In this document: positions 63,239 through 64,000 of the stretch, piece after piece
Layout of the letters: each line of letters opens with the position of its first letter
Position numbering within the stretch: the stretch's first letter is position 1
Assembly: GCA_964011275.1 (NCBI GenBank)
Contig: CAXGOB010000014.1
Location: 1-64,000 of the forward strand
Length of the DNA stretch: 64,000 bases
DNA from: UBA7328 sp002471345
GTDB taxonomy: Bacteria > Bacteroidota > Bacteroidia > Chitinophagales > Saprospiraceae
Reading direction: 5' to 3'
Notes under the pieces: generated by a model
Told to the model about the DNA's origin: nothing
What the model saw: the letters and a program-made list of their open reading frames with translations, nothing else
Database searches by the model: none
Made by a program: the position numbers and the translations under genes

Positions 63239-63895
63239 TTGTTGAACAATCGACCCTTAATAAAATTTGTTTTCATTTTCTTTTCGATCTATGCCATGCT
63301 GTTAATTTCTAATGAGATTACAGTGGTTAAAAATATGCATCACGGTTTTTATGAGACATTTGGAGAATGGGTATATAATTCTTGGCATCCTGAAGTAAAA
63401 GCTGAAATTACCACTGACGTGGAATCTATGGGGGCTGACCCTAATAATGATTATGTCTTGACAGCTTATGACAAAAAAGATGTTAAAGCCATACAACAGT
63501 ATAACAGAATCAACCCAAGAACTCCAAAACAATTTAAACCCATAGCATACATTGCTTTTAAAGCAAGAATGAGTCATTCTATAGCGACTTTCTTCTTACT
63601 TGCATTAATATTCGCAACTCCAAATGATTGGAAAAGAAAAGTTCTTGGCGGGATTGCGGCTGTATATATATTGTACATTCTGATAGCGATGAAACTCACT
63701 TTTCTCATGAGCATGGCTGATGGACATAAAACTTCAGATGATGGAGTATGGTTTGTTTTATCAGGAATTTTAGGTAATAATGAAAGCTGTCAGGAATTGT
63801 ATTATATCCTCTTATTAACAATTTGGATTCTGGTTTCTATATCAAAGACTTCAATATCTAAAATTGTTGGTGTCGATTCAGCTGAGAAAACCTAA
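63239..63895 (+). CDS. Exosortase-associated membrane protein
   Basis: A 218-aa protein with an N-terminal membrane segment, a polar region (about 45-110, containing YNSWHPEVKAEITTDVES) and three or four C-terminal helices. The start is TTG (63239, or the next TTG). Its place directly behind the exosortase gene suggests an accessory subunit; the family is not recognised by sequence. Confidence 0.6.
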   Translation: MLNNRPLIKFVFIFFSIYAMLLISNEITVVKNMHHGFYETFGEWVYNSWHPEVKAEITTDVESMGADPNNDYVLTAYDKKDVKAIQQYNRINPRTPKQFKPIAYIAFKARMSHSIATFFLLALIFATPNDWKRKVLGGIAAVYILYILIAMKLTFLMSMADGHKTSDDGVWFVLSGILGNNESCQELYYILLLTIWILVSISKTSISKIVGVDSAEKT

Positions 63896-63907
63896 TCTTA
63901 GCAATAG

Positions 63908-64000
63908 TCAAAAGGAGTTTATAAGATCTATTATTTGTTTTGCGTGTTCTTTAGTTTTAACCTTTTCTATAACACCTTCTACAATACCTTTTTCATTCAC
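63908..64000 (-). CDS. 3' end of a gene truncated by the window edge
   Basis: The minus strand is open from 64000 to TGA at 63908-63910. It encodes 30 residues (VNEKGIVEGVIEKVKTKEHA, then KQIIDLINSF). The frame is complete to the edge, so this is probably the C-terminus of a real protein converging on the exosortase operon. No function assigned. Confidence 0.5.
   Translation of the reverse strand: MNEKGIVEGVIEKVKTKEHAKQIIDLINSF

Noticed and set aside
1..64000. CRISPR array, transposon, prophage, tRNA or rRNA
   Set aside because: No direct-repeat array with spacers, transposase, integrase, phage structural gene or cloverleaf-like sequence was noticed on either strand.

Overview
The window is a low-GC chromosomal segment from a member of the Bacteroidota, most likely class Saprospiria. 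Several features point this way: giant secreted proteins built of cysteine-rich HYR/Ig-like modules and ending in type IX secretion (T9SS) sorting domains, a SusC/SusD pair, a Bacteroidota-type arginine operon with an acetyl/succinyl-ornithine carbamoyltransferase, TAnnTTTG-like promoter elements, DUF3570/DUF4266/ApbE genes and an S74-chaperone surface protein. The exact genus cannot be read from the sequence. I see no rRNA, tRNA, CRISPR array, insertion sequence or phage.

Layout. 1-11.4 kb: two tandem paralogous giant T9SS proteins (about 1,700 aa each, both carrying a dockerin-like and a cohesin-like module) with similar leaders and terminators. 11.4-14.6 kb: a ComEA-like helix-hairpin-helix protein, a lipoprotein, a YihY-type membrane protein and a thioesterase. 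14.8-21.4 kb: a minus-strand group with a CotH-like protein, a small beta-rich protein, an 858-aa coiled-coil P-loop NTPase translationally coupled to a cation/proton antiporter, and a TIM-barrel isomerase. 21.9-24.9 kb: thioredoxin-ApbE-DUF4266-DUF3570 operon. 25-27.4 kb: a PepSY-like tandem-repeat lipoprotein gene interrupted by a stop codon, a DgkA-type kinase, an Smr protein and a YdjC/ChbG deacetylase. 27.5-32 kb: SusD and SusC behind a dyad operator-like promoter. 32.4-37.3 kb: arginine operon (GNAT, argG, argC, argD, argF'). 37.7-42.2 kb: three exported amidohydrolase-like proteins, of which only the middle one keeps its metal ligands. 42.2-47.3 kb: minus-strand metabolic genes (isomerase, alpha/beta hydrolase, APH-like kinase, SDR, PAP2). 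47.3-49.5 kb: ruvX-def and purS-rsmI. 49.6-52.7 kb: a sigma factor, a probable anti-sigma/HEAT protein and two exported beta-repeat proteins studded with HHG motifs. 52.8-55.3 kb: RNase H, TatD, an AhpD-like protein and a lipoprotein. 55.5-59.4 kb: remnant of a universal stress protein gene, then an isomerase, an Nramp-fold transporter lacking the DPGN motif, and a Gfo/Idh dehydrogenase. 59.4-62.2 kb: S74-chaperone surface protein and a frameshifted T9SS protein. 62.6-64 kb: exosortase, an accessory membrane protein, and the 3' end of another gene.

How it fits together. Much of the window serves the cell envelope: exported proteins sorted by T9SS or as lipoproteins, TonB-dependent uptake, and exosortase processing. 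Between these lie housekeeping genes (arginine and purine synthesis, translation modification, DNA recombination). The least explained units are the NTPase-antiporter operon, the amidohydrolase trio, the HHG-repeat pair downstream of a sigma/anti-sigma pair, and the isomerase/Nramp-like/dehydrogenase operon. At least three genes appear broken: a stop after a lipobox, a frameshift in a sorting domain, and a Usp remnant. Genuine decay and assembly error cannot be told apart without reads.
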